Source of the DNA: Selaginella moellendorffii | Taxonomy: Eukaryota; Streptophyta; Lycopodiopsida; Selaginellales; Selaginellaceae | Reading direction: 5' to 3' | Length of the DNA stretch: 64,000 nt | Assembly (NCBI RefSeq): GCF_000143415.4 | Contig: NW_003314411.1 | Coordinates: forward strand, 62,452-126,451 | Shown here: piece by piece, positions 1 through 11,925 of the stretch | Numbering within the stretch: position 1 is the stretch's first letter | Layout: each line of letters begins with the position of its first letter | Program-made: the position numbers and the translations under genes | Notes under the pieces: generated by a model | Databases searched by the model: none | Told to the model about the DNA's origin: nothing | Seen by the model: the letters and a program-made list of their open reading frames with translations, nothing else

Positions 1-740
1 TGCAACTGCTGTTGGATACTTCCTCCTCAATCGAGTGGTGTTCCAGCATTCTTGTCTAGAGCGGATTCTTTCGAATAATGGTCCTGCATTTATAGCTGAG
101 GCATTTCATGTTTTGACGTCTCAGTTGGGGATATGCCACACTTTCACGAGTGCTTATCATCCATAGTCAAACAATTTGGTGAAACAACTCATTTGGATAT
201 TCAAAAGAATGATTGCGAAGTATGTGAATTTTCAGCATTCGGATTAGGATGGTTATTTGCTATCTCTTCAATATGCATATATCATAGGGGTGCAGAGTTC
301 TGTTGATGCTTCACTATATAAACTCCTATATGGTCATGATCCAATATTACCAACAGAGCTAAATTTACCTTCGCAATTGCCATAAGCTGCCAATGCTAGG
401 CCGTGGGATCAGCATTTGATGAGCATTCTTCCATTTGTCTAAACAGAGTCTACTGAACACTTAAGTTGTGTACAAGTGGGACAACAACGGTGCTACAACT
501 CCCATCATCATCCACCTGCAGAGTACAAAGTGGACGACTTGGTGCTAGTCTATTTTCCCCATCTTACGGTACATGGTTTATCTAAGAGGCTCTTTGCTAA
601 GTGGAAAGGACCGTATCATGTGTTGTAGCAAGTTGGACCACAAGTATATAAGGTTCAGCATGACGTCCAACAAGCTGATCCTCTAAAAATTATGCACATG
701 CAACTGTTGAAACACTTTATACAAAGGGAATGGGAATAAT
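1..740 (+). pseudogene. Decayed Ty3/gypsy integrase fragment (C-terminal half)
   Basis: Reading frame 2 from the window edge gives a recognisable retroviral-type integrase: a LSNNGPAF stretch (the SDNGxxF motif), then TSAYHP followed by a stop where Q-S-N-G normally follows, then PTELNLPSQLP and a chromodomain-side tail with KWKGPYHVL and VYKVQHDV. At least five in-frame stops interrupt it (for example near 168, 246, 384, 440 and 627), so it is dead. The element is cut by the left window edge. After the last stop (about 740) comes a purine-rich tract at 836-849 (agagcaggggatga) that could be the polypurine tract before a 3' LTR. The family assignment rests on motif order; nothing more specific is claimed. 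Confidence 0.8.
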
Positions 741-845
741 TAATACCACTTATAAATCCGCCGATGCCTCGTCTTGATGTTCCTTTAGATCCCGGCCCAT
801 CCATAAGATAACCCTAATGGTTTTCCATTATTCCGAGAGCAGGGG

Positions 846-1530
846 ATGATATAAGGTCTAAATGTATAGCTACGATGCCATATACTAATATTAGCGTAAT
901 GGAATTTTGGTAGCTGTCAAATTAGTTTCAATTTGAACCACTCACTTCTGTATATAAGCTAGGGTTTTTGCGCTATTTGATATGCACAATTTTTATATTC
1001 CTTTTTCATATTCCATGCACTCACAAATGGTATTAAATCTAAAGGTTAAGCATGTTCAATATAAGTAAAATATAGAAAACTCAAGTTAATAAGCTGTATG
1101 TTATAATAATAAATACTAACAAGAAAACAAAGCAACAAATTATTTATATATTATAATAATAATTTGTTAAATCTCAATTATTATAGACTAGAAAAGAATC
1201 TAGCTACACTAGACTAAATGAAAATAAATATTTTAAACTTTTTAATTTGATAGAAATGATAATATTTATTACCTCATCTTGATGATCAATTTAAACCCAT
1301 AAATATATATATATATATATAATAAAATAATTTTTTAGTGTGTACAACTATGATGTTGTATACTAATATTAACGGCCATACACTAAAATTAGCATAATGA
1401 GATTTTGATAACCATTAAATTGGTTTCAATCTGGATTACTTGCTCATGTATATAAGCTAGGGTTTTTGGGTTAATGGATCTTCACATTTTTGTATTCTTT
1501 TTCTATATTCCATGCACTTATATTAGTGGA
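846..1530 (+). repeat. Two diverged direct repeats, probable LTR remnants
   Basis: About 863-1030 and 1341-1530 share a long diverged sequence. Both contain gtatactaatatta or a close variant, a middle segment ending in ttggtttcaat or ttagtttcaat, an identical promoter-like block (tgtatataagctagggtttt), and the same downstream tatattccatgcact. The first copy lies just after the purine-rich tract that follows the integrase, the place of a 3' LTR, and the TATA-like block fits a U3/R boundary. A shorter third piece (catactaattttagcataatg) is at about 2740. The termini are not clean enough to call full LTRs. Confidence 0.55.
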
Positions 1531-2260
1531 GATGAGGTGCAGCTTTGATTATCTCTAAACAAAACAAACTCCCATATTGTAAAATTGGTCTCCCATTCAT
1601 GGAAAAGCCACCAAAGAATAAAATCTTTACCATGATCCTCACTTATAAGTCTACATGCTATTAATGCCAATCAAGAGTGGCACTCACACAATCTAAACAC
1701 ATTGAAAATAAGACCCCACTTAGTGCCACCTAACCCCATTGTTATGTTGATGTGTAAAATGGCCCATGATGACATGATGCATTGCATTTCCCACATAACA
1801 TTGTCTTTTTCATATGTGGCATAAAAGAATAGTTTCAACAAGTTTAAAAACTTCCAATTTTTATAAGAAAAATTATAGTATTTTCAAAATATGACTAGTG
1901 CCCACATGTGTGTGCCAAGGCTTCTTCCTCCCTGATTTGGGCTAGGTCTGCCTTTGAAAAGTTTAAGTTTAGCATGTCTAATATGGCAAGAAATATGTGA
2001 TTATATATGGGAGTATTATATATTTACATCTATGCATTTTTTTAAAATTTTGAGTTGCATGTGAAAATATTACATACCATCACTTTTTTGATTGCTGTAT
2101 AACCAATTGAAATGTCATTGTATGTATAATATTTTTGTCATGGGATATGACATGCATGTATGGGGCATGACAACTCATACTGCCACACAAGATTGATGCC
2201 ACATTATATTAATAACATGATGTCACTATAAATTTAGCAAAGGTTTTTGTTCTTCTCATT

Positions 2261-2572
2261 TTTGGTTTGCTTAAGCAAATCTGGATGGTAGTGAATATAC
2301 ATAGAATATGCTTGGAATTCTAGGATATTCTACCATCTAACAGTTGTTATTCATTTAGATTAATCTTGTATTTATAATTTATAAATATGTTTATAATTTA
2401 TAAACTTTCTTAAACCCTTTCTATTATATTCTTTTTTATTCTATCATTTAATGGTTGATATGAAATAAGATTAATCTTGTGTTTATAAATTACAAACATG
2501 CTTATAATTATAAACTTTATTTGATAAATAGGATTAATAAGTAATAATAAAACTACTATTAAGCAAACCAAA
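2261..2572. mobile_element. MITE-like element with 13-bp terminal inverted repeats
   Basis: The left end tttggtttgctta (2261-2273) is exactly complementary to the right end taagcaaaccaaa (2560-2572). The roughly 310-bp interior is very AT-rich, has no coding capacity and contains an internal tandem pair starting agattaatcttgt and aagattaatcttgt. The left end continues into a 14-bp palindrome, tttgcttaagcaaa. A related piece in opposite orientation occurs at about 59,540-59,605. This is the expected structure of a non-autonomous DNA transposon; no convincing target-site duplication was seen, so the superfamily is not assigned. Confidence 0.5.
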
Positions 2573-4685
2573 CGTCGCTACATGCAACATGTAGCAATTT
2601 ATTATGTCATTAACTGCAAATTTGTTATTTTTTAATTGTAATCATCTCTTTCTTCCTTTATACATGTTTTATTTACCTCTTATTCCACATGACTATGCCT
2701 CATTTCTCATGGCTTGAAGGCATATTTCAATTGCAGCACATACTAATTTTAGCATAATGCTTCAATCACTCTTGCAAGTGCTATTGCAACTTGTTTGCAA
2801 TGCAACACTTTAATCTAAATAATGATTGACTAGTGTAAAGGCAAGTGTGATTGATAGAAGTGTGAAGATTAATATAAAGTGTTTTTTGGATGTTTGGGGC
2901 ATTGAGTGCAATGGTTTTTTGCAAGCAAGTGGATCTTGCTATAGCCACAATAAAGCATTAGTTCCATTGATTTTTCATATTTTTAATCACATGCAAATAT
3001 TTTTAGCATTATAGGGATTTATTGTGCTTGGGCTTAATATAAAAAGTGTTTTCCATTGAGAGTGCTTTAAGCATGCAATAATAATAAGCTCAACCTGTGG
3101 CATTAAAAAAATGTTCAAAATCCAACTTATGCAATAAAAACATCAGATCTAGAAGCCTTAACCCAAAGTCAATCTGGTGCAGAGTCATGTATATATGGTA
3201 AATACCAATGCATGCCCAAGCGTAAAAAAAAGTTATGTTCAAAATACTATTTTGTGAATCATATATATATTATAACAATGTGCTTTCTTAAATATATTTT
3301 ACACACTTGCACAATTTTTTACTAAGCCACCTATCTCATCCCCTCTTAAGAAGTGTACCTCCCCCCAAAATTGCTATCACAAATTATTTGCTGTACACCA
3401 TATTGCAATAATTTAAGTTGGAAGCTTGAATTCACTTTTTAATGTGAAAATGAAAAACCTAAAACTTCATGTGTCTATATAATCACTAGGTATTACTCAA
3501 CATAAATTGTTTTGTTGGTAAAGTTTTTTCTGATCCACATATTATCAATAATCTCTTGCTAGATCTCTAAGACAACATCCAAATCCATGCAATTATTCTT
3601 GTGCATGGCAAAGTATTAAACCTGGAGGAAATACTTTTTAAACTACAAATCACTTCATGATATCCTCACAACCCAGATCTTCACCATTCCCACCAACTTA
3701 CCATTGTCCATACCAAGTAGCTTGCACAAGAAGAGGTGAATTTGCCCTATTATTCCTATATTTGATAGACTATTATATTCAATTGTATGTTTATATCTTG
3801 AAATTGCAAATGGGATGCTAAGTTTGAGTTGGGGCAAGTAAAGCATAGGTATACACACATTGTATATGCACGCATGAAACGCATAGGTATACACACATTG
3901 CTTGGGCTCATGATTCTCTCTCCCTCCTTGAAATGTTGATATGAAGCTTATAGCAGCTCCTCTTGAGTAGAAAATACTATTCACATCAACCCTAGCTCAC
4001 TTAAGACTGAACATTGTTTTGGAATTGGCAATCTTCTATACTATCCCACTACCAAGAAATGTCATTCGCTCTTTTGCCTGGCTTGTAACTTGTCCATTGT
4101 CCTGTGACAACTCTAGCAAACTTGAGTGTTTGATTTTCTTTTTGTGATATTCTAGAGATTTTTAATGATAATTTAAAAAGGTTAAAAGTTGTAGTTTTGG
4201 ATGTGAGAATTTTAGAGAAAATGCTTATGATCACAGTTGAAAATGTTAATTAAACTCTTGAAATCATCTGTAGCTACTTGGAATTGTAGTATTAAAATTG
4301 AAATTGATAAGAAATGAGGCAAAACAAATTTTTGAACATCAAATAAAAAGAAACAAAAGAAAATATCACCATTTTTTAGTTGTAATGCCACAGGCTACCT
4401 AGGCCATGCGAGGCAAAATTTATGATCATGATGAATCTGAATGATTTTATTTTAGATTCAAATAAACATGTTTAAATGAAATTCATGTTCACTTGGGTCA
4501 TGCAAAATGAAATTCTTTACACTTTTGGCCAGTATGTGTGAGCTCTCACATATAAGGTTGGCCCCCAACCATACTGTCGTGCCCCGACCTGCCACTTTTT
4601 CTTATCTCCTTTGCTACATAAGTTTCGACTAACAACCAGCCAATGGACATCCAAGTTGTGCAAGACAAAACCTTATTAAACTATT
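2573..4685. other. AT-rich intergenic DNA, no gene seen
   Basis: AT-rich sequence with many stops in all frames. Short open frames here (for example 3655-3984 minus) have no recognisable domain and no codon bias. A short direct duplication (cataggtatacacacattg, at about 3845-3863 and 3881-3899) is present. This is probably old transposon debris. Confidence 0.5.
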
Positions 4686-5763
4686 CTAGCAATTCCCCTC
4701 CATACCGGTGGGATCTAGGGTTAGGTTATGCTCTTCCTCCTCCACGGCCCGGAGAGCTCGCTGGAGCAGGGCCACGGCGTGATCGATCTCCCCTAACGAT
4801 TCGTAGATGCCAGCAGCCTCGACGAGGCCGCTAACAAGCGCGTCTGCCGGCTCGCTCGTCCTGTCGTAAATTCGCGACGCTCTCTCGCAGAAGATCCGCG
4901 CGGCGCCCACATTCCCTAGCTTCAAGCGGAGATCCGCGAGACTGAGGTAGACGGATCCCACCGCAGCGTGGCCCTCGCCCTCGATCCTCGTGAAGATTTC
5001 CAGCGCCGTGTGGTAAGCGATGTCCGCGTCCTTGAACCGGCCCAGCGACGCGAGTGTGTCGCCAATGCAGGCCTGGATTGATGCCCAGTCCAGGCGCGAC
5101 TGGGAAGGGTCAATGATCGACGCTGCCCTTTGGAGATCCCTTAGCGCGGATTTGTGGTCGCCCCTTGCGCTAGCGATGAGCGCCATGAGATTCCTATCGC
5201 TAAATTCCTCTTCTCTGAGGAACAAATCGCTGCTCCTCTCGTGGATTTTGAGGAGCTCCTTGGACACCTCCTCGGCTCTCTCAAGCTCCATTGCCTGTGA
5301 TCAGCAGAATTGTCACAAAACAAGAGTCTTTCTTTTAGCATACCTGGAGGTGTGATCTCGCCAAGAACCGGCAAGTTTCGGCGACGACCCGATCGAGATG
5401 GGCCTGCTTAGCAAAGTGGTAGCCTGTGATTGACCCTTGCTCGCTGCCCATGAGCGAGAAACCATCGCCCAAGATCGAGGATCCAGGAGCTACTTGATCT
5501 TGGCAATCGCCCACATCCAGTGCCAGGCAACGATTGAGAGCTTTGATGGCCTCCGCGAACTCCCCCGGCTTGCAATGAGCGTCGGCCAGTGCTTGGTGGC
5601 TCAAGACGAGCTCCACACCATAGCTTTTGTCCGATATCTTCGCATCCTCGCTCTGGGGCCTCTGGAAAAAAATCACCGCTTGCGACGATTTAGCGAGCTT
5701 GAGGCTGTTGGTTTTCCCCAGGTTCAAGCCTCGCCTCCTCACACTCTTGGATGCTGCGCTCAT
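4686..5763 (-). CDS. TPR protein, kinesin-light-chain-like, probably 3'-truncated
   Basis: Two exons on the complement, 5344-5763 and 4686-5294, joined in phase 0 through a 49-bp GT-AG intron, encode 342 residues. The start chosen is the first in-frame ATG (MSAASKSVRRRG). The body consists of degenerate tetratricopeptide repeats: LSHQALADAHCKPGEFAEAI, ALIASARGDHKSALRDLQ, IGDTLASLGRFKDADIAY, VYLSLADLRLKLGNVGAA, EAAGIYESLGEIDHAVAL. The pattern resembles plant kinesin-light-chain-related proteins (scaffolds in cytoskeletal or membrane contexts), but these are usually well over 500 residues with more repeats. The frame here ends abruptly after the fifth visible repeat (RALRAVEEEEHN then a short tail), exactly where the sequence turns into AT-rich repeat DNA. 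It may be a truncated gene or a pseudogene. A missed 3' exon is possible (a ggtatgg donor lies near the stop). Confidence 0.6.
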
Positions 5764-6518
5764 AGCTTCGATCGTATCCAAAAGAAAAGATCCAAAACAA
5801 AATCTGTTCTACGGACTTCTCGCTTGCTGGATCGACTTAATCGCTTGGAGATCAAGAAAACTCCACGAAGATCATCCAGGAAACTGGCAGCACCAAACTT
5901 ACACCCGAATCAAGCACCAGACATACCACTACATAATCGCATCCAACCAGCAATTTGACTTGGCTTCCAAGGATCTGGCACTGGCACACCAAAGTCGAGA
6001 GCTATCTCAGCAGATAAAAGATTTCTAGATGGTAGCTTAGACCGCTGTTGTTCTAAAAAGCCAGGCCAGCCAAAGCGTGTTCTTCGTTGACAACGGCACT
6101 CAAACTTTAAATATACTTGGCAACAACGATGGAATCGTTCTAACTGACCTTGTCACTTGTTGGGGAGCTTTGCAGGGGACCGTTTCTATTGTGCCGACGA
6201 GACGAGTGCTCAATCAAGGTGTCCCTTTCAATGTCTTGATTCCAACGATTCCCTGTTGATCATATATCTTTGGAGAAACGATCAAAATGGATCTTTGATC
6301 TGTAACCTCTAGATAAATGCTGTTAAGTTTGAAGATCCACACGTCTACTAAGAACTTAGACGTGGCTTGATCATCTTTTTGTTTCTTCTCGTCGTTAGTT
6401 TCATGTCTTGGTAAAGATACCATTGTGCAATCATGTATATTCGAATCTAAGTGAATATTCTCATTATTGCTAACCAACGGTCAGTTCAGCTGATACAAAA
6501 GGTAAATTAATGTAGGGA

Positions 6519-9146
6519 ATGGCCTCGGCAGGGGAGAGATCCAGTCCAGCACAGGCCATCGCGCCACGGCACAAGAATCACTCTGCGGTCCAGTTCGTCG
6601 CGGCAATCAAGCGCTGCGGCAAGTCGCAAGACCTGGAAGCTGGGCAATCGCTGCATCGGCAAGCGCTCTTGGCTGGATTCCACTCCAACAGGTTCGTGGC
6701 CGCGGCCCTGATCACAATGTATGGCAAATGCCAGTCCATGGCGCTCGCCAAGGAGATCTTCGATGGGATGATCCACGGCGAGCGGGATGTCGTGGCTTGG
6801 AATTCTTTGATCTTGGGGTTTGTGGAGAATGGCGAGAGCTCAGTGGCGATGGAGCTCTTTGGCGAGATGGATTGCGAGCCCAGTTCTCACGCGTATGTCG
6901 CGGCGATCAAGGCGTGTTCTTGCCTGGCGGCTCAGCATTTGCGTCTCTCCCTCGAGACAGGGATTGGTATCCACGATCGAGTGAAAGCGCGGGGATTGGA
7001 CTGTGATTTGGTGGTGGCGACGAGCTTGGTGGGTTTGTATGGGAAGTGTGGGAGAATGGATCTGGCGAGAGGAGTTTTTGGTGGGATGATCCAGAGGGAC
7101 GTGGTGGCCTGGAACTCTATGATCTTAGGATATGCCGAGAATGGAGAGGGCTCGAGGGCGTTGGAAGTTTTTGCCGCCATGGATTGTGAGCCGAGCGCTG
7201 TGACATTCATGGCTGCAATCAAGGCTTGCTTGAGCATTCTTTTTTCTTGCAGCGAGGAGGGATCAAAGAGAGGGATTTGTCTCGAGAGAGGGATTGCGAT
7301 TCACAAGATGGCCAGTGAGAAGTTTGGATCGGAGAATTTGGATGTGGCCTTGGCAACTTCGCTGATAGATTTTTACAGCAAGTGTGGAAGCTTGGAACGT
7401 GCGAGGGATGTGTTTCATGGGATGATTTGGAAGAATGTTGTGACTTGGAACTCCATGATCTTTGGATGTATAGAAAATGGAAAAAGTTTGCTGGCTATGG
7501 AGTTATTTGATAGCATGGATTGTGCACCAACTTTTGTCACGTATATTGCAGCTCTTAAGGCGTGCAGCTGTTTGGGCAGTGGTGAAACTCGCTCAAACAA
7601 GCAACTCTGGCTTAGAAGAGGGATTTTGATCCATCAAAGAGTGAGAGAGTGTGGAATGGATTCTTCTATGGCTGTGGCAAACACTTTGGTGGACATGTAT
7701 TGCAAGTGTGGGAGCTTGGAATTTGCTACCAAGATTTTTTACGGAATGACTCAAAGGGATGTTGTTACTTGGAATTGCCTGATTCTGGGATGTGTGGAGA
7801 ATGGGAGTTACTCCAAAGCTATGGATCTGTTCACCAAAATGGACTGTGAAAGAGATTCTTTCACTTATGTTGCTGCTTTCAAAGCCTGTGGAGGTTTAGC
7901 TTCAGAGGAATTCAATAGAGACTTTTATCTCAGAGAAGGGATTTCTCTACACAAGAAAGTGAGCGAACTTGGATTTGATTCTAACTTGGTTGTCCTCACC
8001 ACCTTGCTGGACATGTATAAAAGCTGTGGGAACATGCTACTTGCGAGGGAGGTCTTTGATGGTTTGAGGAAGAGAGATGTGGTAACTTGGACCACCATGA
8101 TCTTGGGATATGTAGAAAGTGGAGGAAATTTGGAAGCTCTGGAGCTCTTTTCCAGAATGGACTGTGAGCCAGATCCCTATGCTTTTGCTGCTGCTCTCAA
8201 GGCTTGTGAAGGCTTTTCTCGCAGAGAAGAATGCCTTGACAAAGTGGTGACTATTCACAAACAAGCTGAGCGCTGTGGACTAGAATCCAACACTGTTGTG
8301 GCAACTTCACTTGTGAGTGTGTATTCCAAGTGTGGAAAGATGGAAATTGCCAGGCTTGTTTTTGATGAAATGATCCAGAGGGATGTCCTGGCTTGGACCT
8401 CTCTTATACTTGGATATGCAAAGAATGGCCAGAGTCTGATAGCTCTAGAACTGTTTGCTACCATGAACTGTGAACCAGACCCTCTAACTTATGCTGCCTC
8501 ACTGGAAGCTTGTGGGAATCTAGCCATGGCTGGATTGGCAGCTGGGAAATATATCCATGCTAGAACTTGCAAGCTTGGACTAGAAGAAGATAATGTAATT
8601 GCTGCTAGCTTGATGAACTTCTATGCAAAGTGTGGCAGCATCTCTAAAGCTCAAGAACTGTTTGACAGTGTAAAGTCTCCAAATGTAGTGCTTTGGAACA
8701 CTTTGATAGCAGGATATAGCTCGGCTGGAGACCCTTTCCGGGTCCTTCATCTGGCAAGAGAAATGAAAGACGCTGGCATTGGAATGGATGGAATCACATT
8801 GGTTTCTATCCTCACAACTTGTAGCCATGCCGGTTTGCTCGAGCAAGGAGCTCTGTGCTTCGAATCAATGGTGAAGTGTGGGGTTAAAACGAGCGTGGAG
8901 CACTATAGTTGCTTGGTTGATATGTTTGGAAGAGCAAACCGGCTGGAAGAAGCGCTAACTCTAATCCAAACCATGCCAATGGAAGCGAGTGGTAGTATGT
9001 GGAGAAGTTTGCTAGGGGCATGTAGAAACTGGAAGAACGTAAAGGTTGGCGAGGTTGCATTTCAAGCGCTGGTCAGTGCCAGAGAAACTAAATCGGCCGA
9101 CTACGTTTTGATGAGTGATCTCTATGCAAGCTCGAGCATTAAGTAG
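6519..9146 (+). CDS. PPR protein, PLS class with short E-like end
   Basis: Single uninterrupted frame of 875 residues from an ATG. It is built from at least six near-repeats of about 100-115 residues, each a P-L-S motif triplet with the recurring signatures LxxMYxKCG, FDxMxxRDVVAWNSxILGY, MDCEP and AxKAC. The last section has the extended C-terminus typical of plant PLS proteins (SCLVDMFGRANRLEEA, then MWRSLLGACRNW and YVLMSDLYAS), so an E-type end is present but no DYW deaminase. Plant PPR proteins of this class bind organellar RNA in a sequence-specific way and act in editing, splicing or stability. There is no obvious strong presequence in MASAGERSSPAQAIAPRHKN, so mitochondrial versus plastid location is open. 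Absence of introns is normal for many PPR genes. The transcript target cannot be told from the sequence by eye. Confidence 0.92.
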   Translation: MASAGERSSPAQAIAPRHKNHSAVQFVAAIKRCGKSQDLEAGQSLHRQALLAGFHSNRFVAAALITMYGKCQSMALAKEIFDGMIHGERDVVAWNSLILGFVENGESSVAMELFGEMDCEPSSHAYVAAIKACSCLAAQHLRLSLETGIGIHDRVKARGLDCDLVVATSLVGLYGKCGRMDLARGVFGGMIQRDVVAWNSMILGYAENGEGSRALEVFAAMDCEPSAVTFMAAIKACLSILFSCSEEGSKRGICLERGIAIHKMASEKFGSENLDVALATSLIDFYSKCGSLERARDVFHGMIWKNVVTWNSMIFGCIENGKSLLAMELFDSMDCAPTFVTYIAALKACSCLGSGETRSNKQLWLRRGILIHQRVRECGMDSSMAVANTLVDMYCKCGSLEFATKIFYGMTQRDVVTWNCLILGCVENGSYSKAMDLFTKMDCERDSFTYVAAFKACGGLASEEFNRDFYLREGISLHKKVSELGFDSNLVVLTTLLDMYKSCGNMLLAREVFDGLRKRDVVTWTTMILGYVESGGNLEALELFSRMDCEPDPYAFAAALKACEGFSRREECLDKVVTIHKQAERCGLESNTVVATSLVSVYSKCGKMEIARLVFDEMIQRDVLAWTSLILGYAKNGQSLIALELFATMNCEPDPLTYAASLEACGNLAMAGLAAGKYIHARTCKLGLEEDNVIAASLMNFYAKCGSISKAQELFDSVKSPNVVLWNTLIAGYSSAGDPFRVLHLAREMKDAGIGMDGITLVSILTTCSHAGLLEQGALCFESMVKCGVKTSVEHYSCLVDMFGRANRLEEALTLIQTMPMEASGSMWRSLLGACRNWKNVKVGEVAFQALVSARETKSADYVLMSDLYASSSIK

Positions 9147-9242
9147 CTATGGCTACCATGAAAGAAGAAATATCTTTGCTGGAAAGATAACAATTAAAGT
9201 TAAGGTCTGACGAGGGGTTTGATATCTTCCTTCTAGTGGGCG

Positions 9243-11437
9243 ATGGAGCTCCTTGCGCCTCCAAGCCTCGTGGGTTTTCGTGGAGTGGCTTGGAAATGTG
9301 GAGCGAAGCCGAGAAGATTGCTACCAAGGACGGTATGGCTATGCAGGGCGTCTATCGTGGACGAGGAACGCCTGGATGCCGCGAGAGACATGACAAAGTG
9401 GCTACAAGAACAAGGATTTCCACAACAGGTTCTCCAATTTACTCTTTGGTTTCTTTGGAACGAATCGAGATTTGCAGCCACTTCTCGTTTCGTCTTTCGA
9501 AGACAAGGGACTTGGGTGTTGCGCTACTCGTGATCTACAGGTAAATACGGATAGAATTGCGTAGAAAATCTCATTTTTCTTGGTTTTTTTGCTGTAGGCT
9601 GGTGATGCTGCATTGTCTATCCCCGAGAACTTTACCGTCACGGCTGTAGATGTTGCGAACCATCCCGTTATCTCGAGTGCGGCCGAAGGTTAGTTTTTTC
9701 TCTTTCTTCTTTCTTAAACTTAAGATCTGACTCCTCACAGTGTGTTTGCAATGTTAGGAAGAGACGAACTCGTCGGGCTTGCACTATGGCTTATGTATGA
9801 GCAGGAAAGATCCCAAGACTCGCCATGGTATCCATACGTGAAAGTTTTTCCAGCCTCGACTTTGAGTCTTTTGTTATGGGAACAAGAGGAACAAGAGGAG
9901 CTCTTACGTGGTTCTTCCGCTCTAGGTACGTCTTACAGCCTTTTTCTTCTATCCAGTGTTTTCAACCGTGTTTTTCTCAGCAAAAGTCAAGGACCAGCTC
10001 ACATCTTTGCGGCAAACCTTTGATGCGTTGAAGGATACTCTCAAAGACAACAAAGTATGTCTTTTTCTGTGCTTCTCTTTTGGTGAAACTTTGCTTGTTC
10101 TTTTGCTCTACAGGATTTTCCCATGGAGAAATTTACCTTTAGTGCGTTCAAGACAGCATTCTCGGTTGTTTTATCACGAGCAGTGTACTTGCCTTCGGCA
10201 GAGCTATTTGCTCTGGTAAGTGAATTCTTCTTGTCTTTCGTTTTTACGATCCAGACTTTGCAGGTTCCGTTTGGAGATTTGATCAATCACGAGTCGTCAC
10301 GATCTTTGCTAGACTACGACATCGAGGAGCAAAAGGTTAAAGCTCTCGGTACGCTCTTTTGGCTTGAATAGTTTTTCTGTTTAACAGGTGAAGCTGGCCG
10401 TGGACAAAAGGTACAAGAAAGGAGATCAAGTTTTTGCCTCGTATGCACAAAACTTGACCAGCGCAGATTTTCTCATAAGGTGTTCGATCTTGTTTCTCTG
10501 TTTTTTACCATGCTTGAAACTAAAGTTTTCGTCAGGTATGGTTTTCTTGACGAGAGTGACGAGAACGATTGCATCGAGATAGAGGTACTTTCGACCATTC
10601 TATGCGAACTTGCGCAAAGTTTTTCTCATCTTCCAGGTTGGTTTAGTAAGTGGCGATTCTCTAGCCCCACTCAAGCGCGAAATCTTGCAAGAAGTTGGCC
10701 TCACTGTTCCTCAAAAATTTCCCTTGTACCTTAATCGGTTTCCAACACAGGTAGCACCACTGTTGTTTGCTTTTAATGTATTCACGGTCATGGACTTTGT
10801 AGCTCTTGACATATACAAGGTTAGCAAGGATACAAGACTCGGGGCTCTTCGCCAAAATCACCTTTGAGAAAGATCTAATCGTTAGTCAGGTAACAAACGA
10901 TTCGTCTTTTTATTTCTTTCGTTGGCGCTGGAAGCTTTTGATAAAACTTTGGCAGACAAACGAGTACGAGACGCTGATGCTGCTAATGGCCGACTGCCGT
11001 ACAAAGCTTTTGAGCTCCAGCGATACCATGGAGGACGAAATGCAGACGCTCAGGCGAAAGGTAAGAATCTTACTTCTTTTTCTAGTGCTCCATGTCTTGC
11101 GTTGCTTTGGAACGATATCTGACTTTTGATGTTATAGAACCTCTCGTACAAGCAAAGAGTGGCAGCGCAGCTTCGATTGAAAGAGAAAAGGATCCTGACC
11201 GACACAATGTCCGCGCTGAGGAACAGATTGGCTCCGATCAGAGGAATTCCCACAAAGTCTGGAAACCTCAAGGTACAAAAGTTTTTCTTTTTTTCCCCCA
11301 GATCCTGTTCTTAGCGATGGTTTTTTCTCCAGGATCCAAACTCCGACATTCGAGAGATGTTTGATATGGTAGAGCAGGTTGCTTCGGCTCCGCGAAAGTT
11401 TCTCGCAAGCATTCTCGAGCACAAAGATAGCAACTAA
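9243..11437 (+). CDS. SET-domain protein N-lysine methyltransferase, Rubisco LSMT type, plastid
   Basis: Fourteen exons with introns of about 45-80 bp give a continuous 480-residue protein: 9243-9428, 9478-9540, 9598-9688, 9758-9925, 9981-10054, 10114-10215, 10264-10335, 10388-10479, 10536-10584, 10637-10750, 10803-10889, 10956-11060, 11138-11272, 11333-11437. All junctions keep frame. The N-terminus (MELLAPPSLVGFRGVAWKCG) looks like a plastid transit peptide. The split SET domain follows: DKGLGCCATRDLQAGD, then LVGLALWLMYEQER, the long insert, AFSVVLSRAVYLPS, and the catalytic core VPFGDLINHESS. The substrate-binding C-terminal domain includes YGFLDESDENDC and LLTYTRLARI. The family methylates Rubisco large subunit and/or chloroplast aldolase using S-adenosylmethionine. 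Which of these this protein modifies cannot be read from the sequence. A decayed duplicate of the last exon lies about 2.3 kb downstream. Confidence 0.92.
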
Positions 11438-11925
11438 TAGAGAGAAGGAACAAAAAAGGAAGTGCTACGTCATTTTCCTGAATGGGCTTTTGTTCTATTC
11501 CTGTACTTATTTTAAAGTATCAAAGAAAAAAAGAATTCTTGGGTTGGATCCGAGTTTCTAGAGCTATTTTCTGAATTATAATTCACGAGATTTCGAAACC
11601 AAAAAGCACAAATGAATAATCTTAATTACTTATTTTGATTCTGTTTACTAATTAATTCCAAATTTAGTAGAGGGAAGTTGTGAATGAGACCGTCTCCAAA
11701 GGGCTTCTGCAATGGTATTGCTGGATGATATTGGACAGAGAAAGAACAATGCGGTTGTCCATGGGCTTAGATTGCAAACATACCAGCAGGCAGCTCGGGT
11801 TAAGTATATTTTATATGATCTTAAATTGTGAAGCTCATCTCGGCTGGATTCCATTGCAGGACCTGTGAACGGAAGCATTCTAAAGAGCCTTATGTGGCTC
11901 CTTCCAACACTAGCAACAACATCCA

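Noticed and set aside
3655-3984. 109-residue minus-strand frame in the left repeat region
   Set aside because: Overlaps a short duplicated block, has no family resemblance and has the composition of non-coding DNA.
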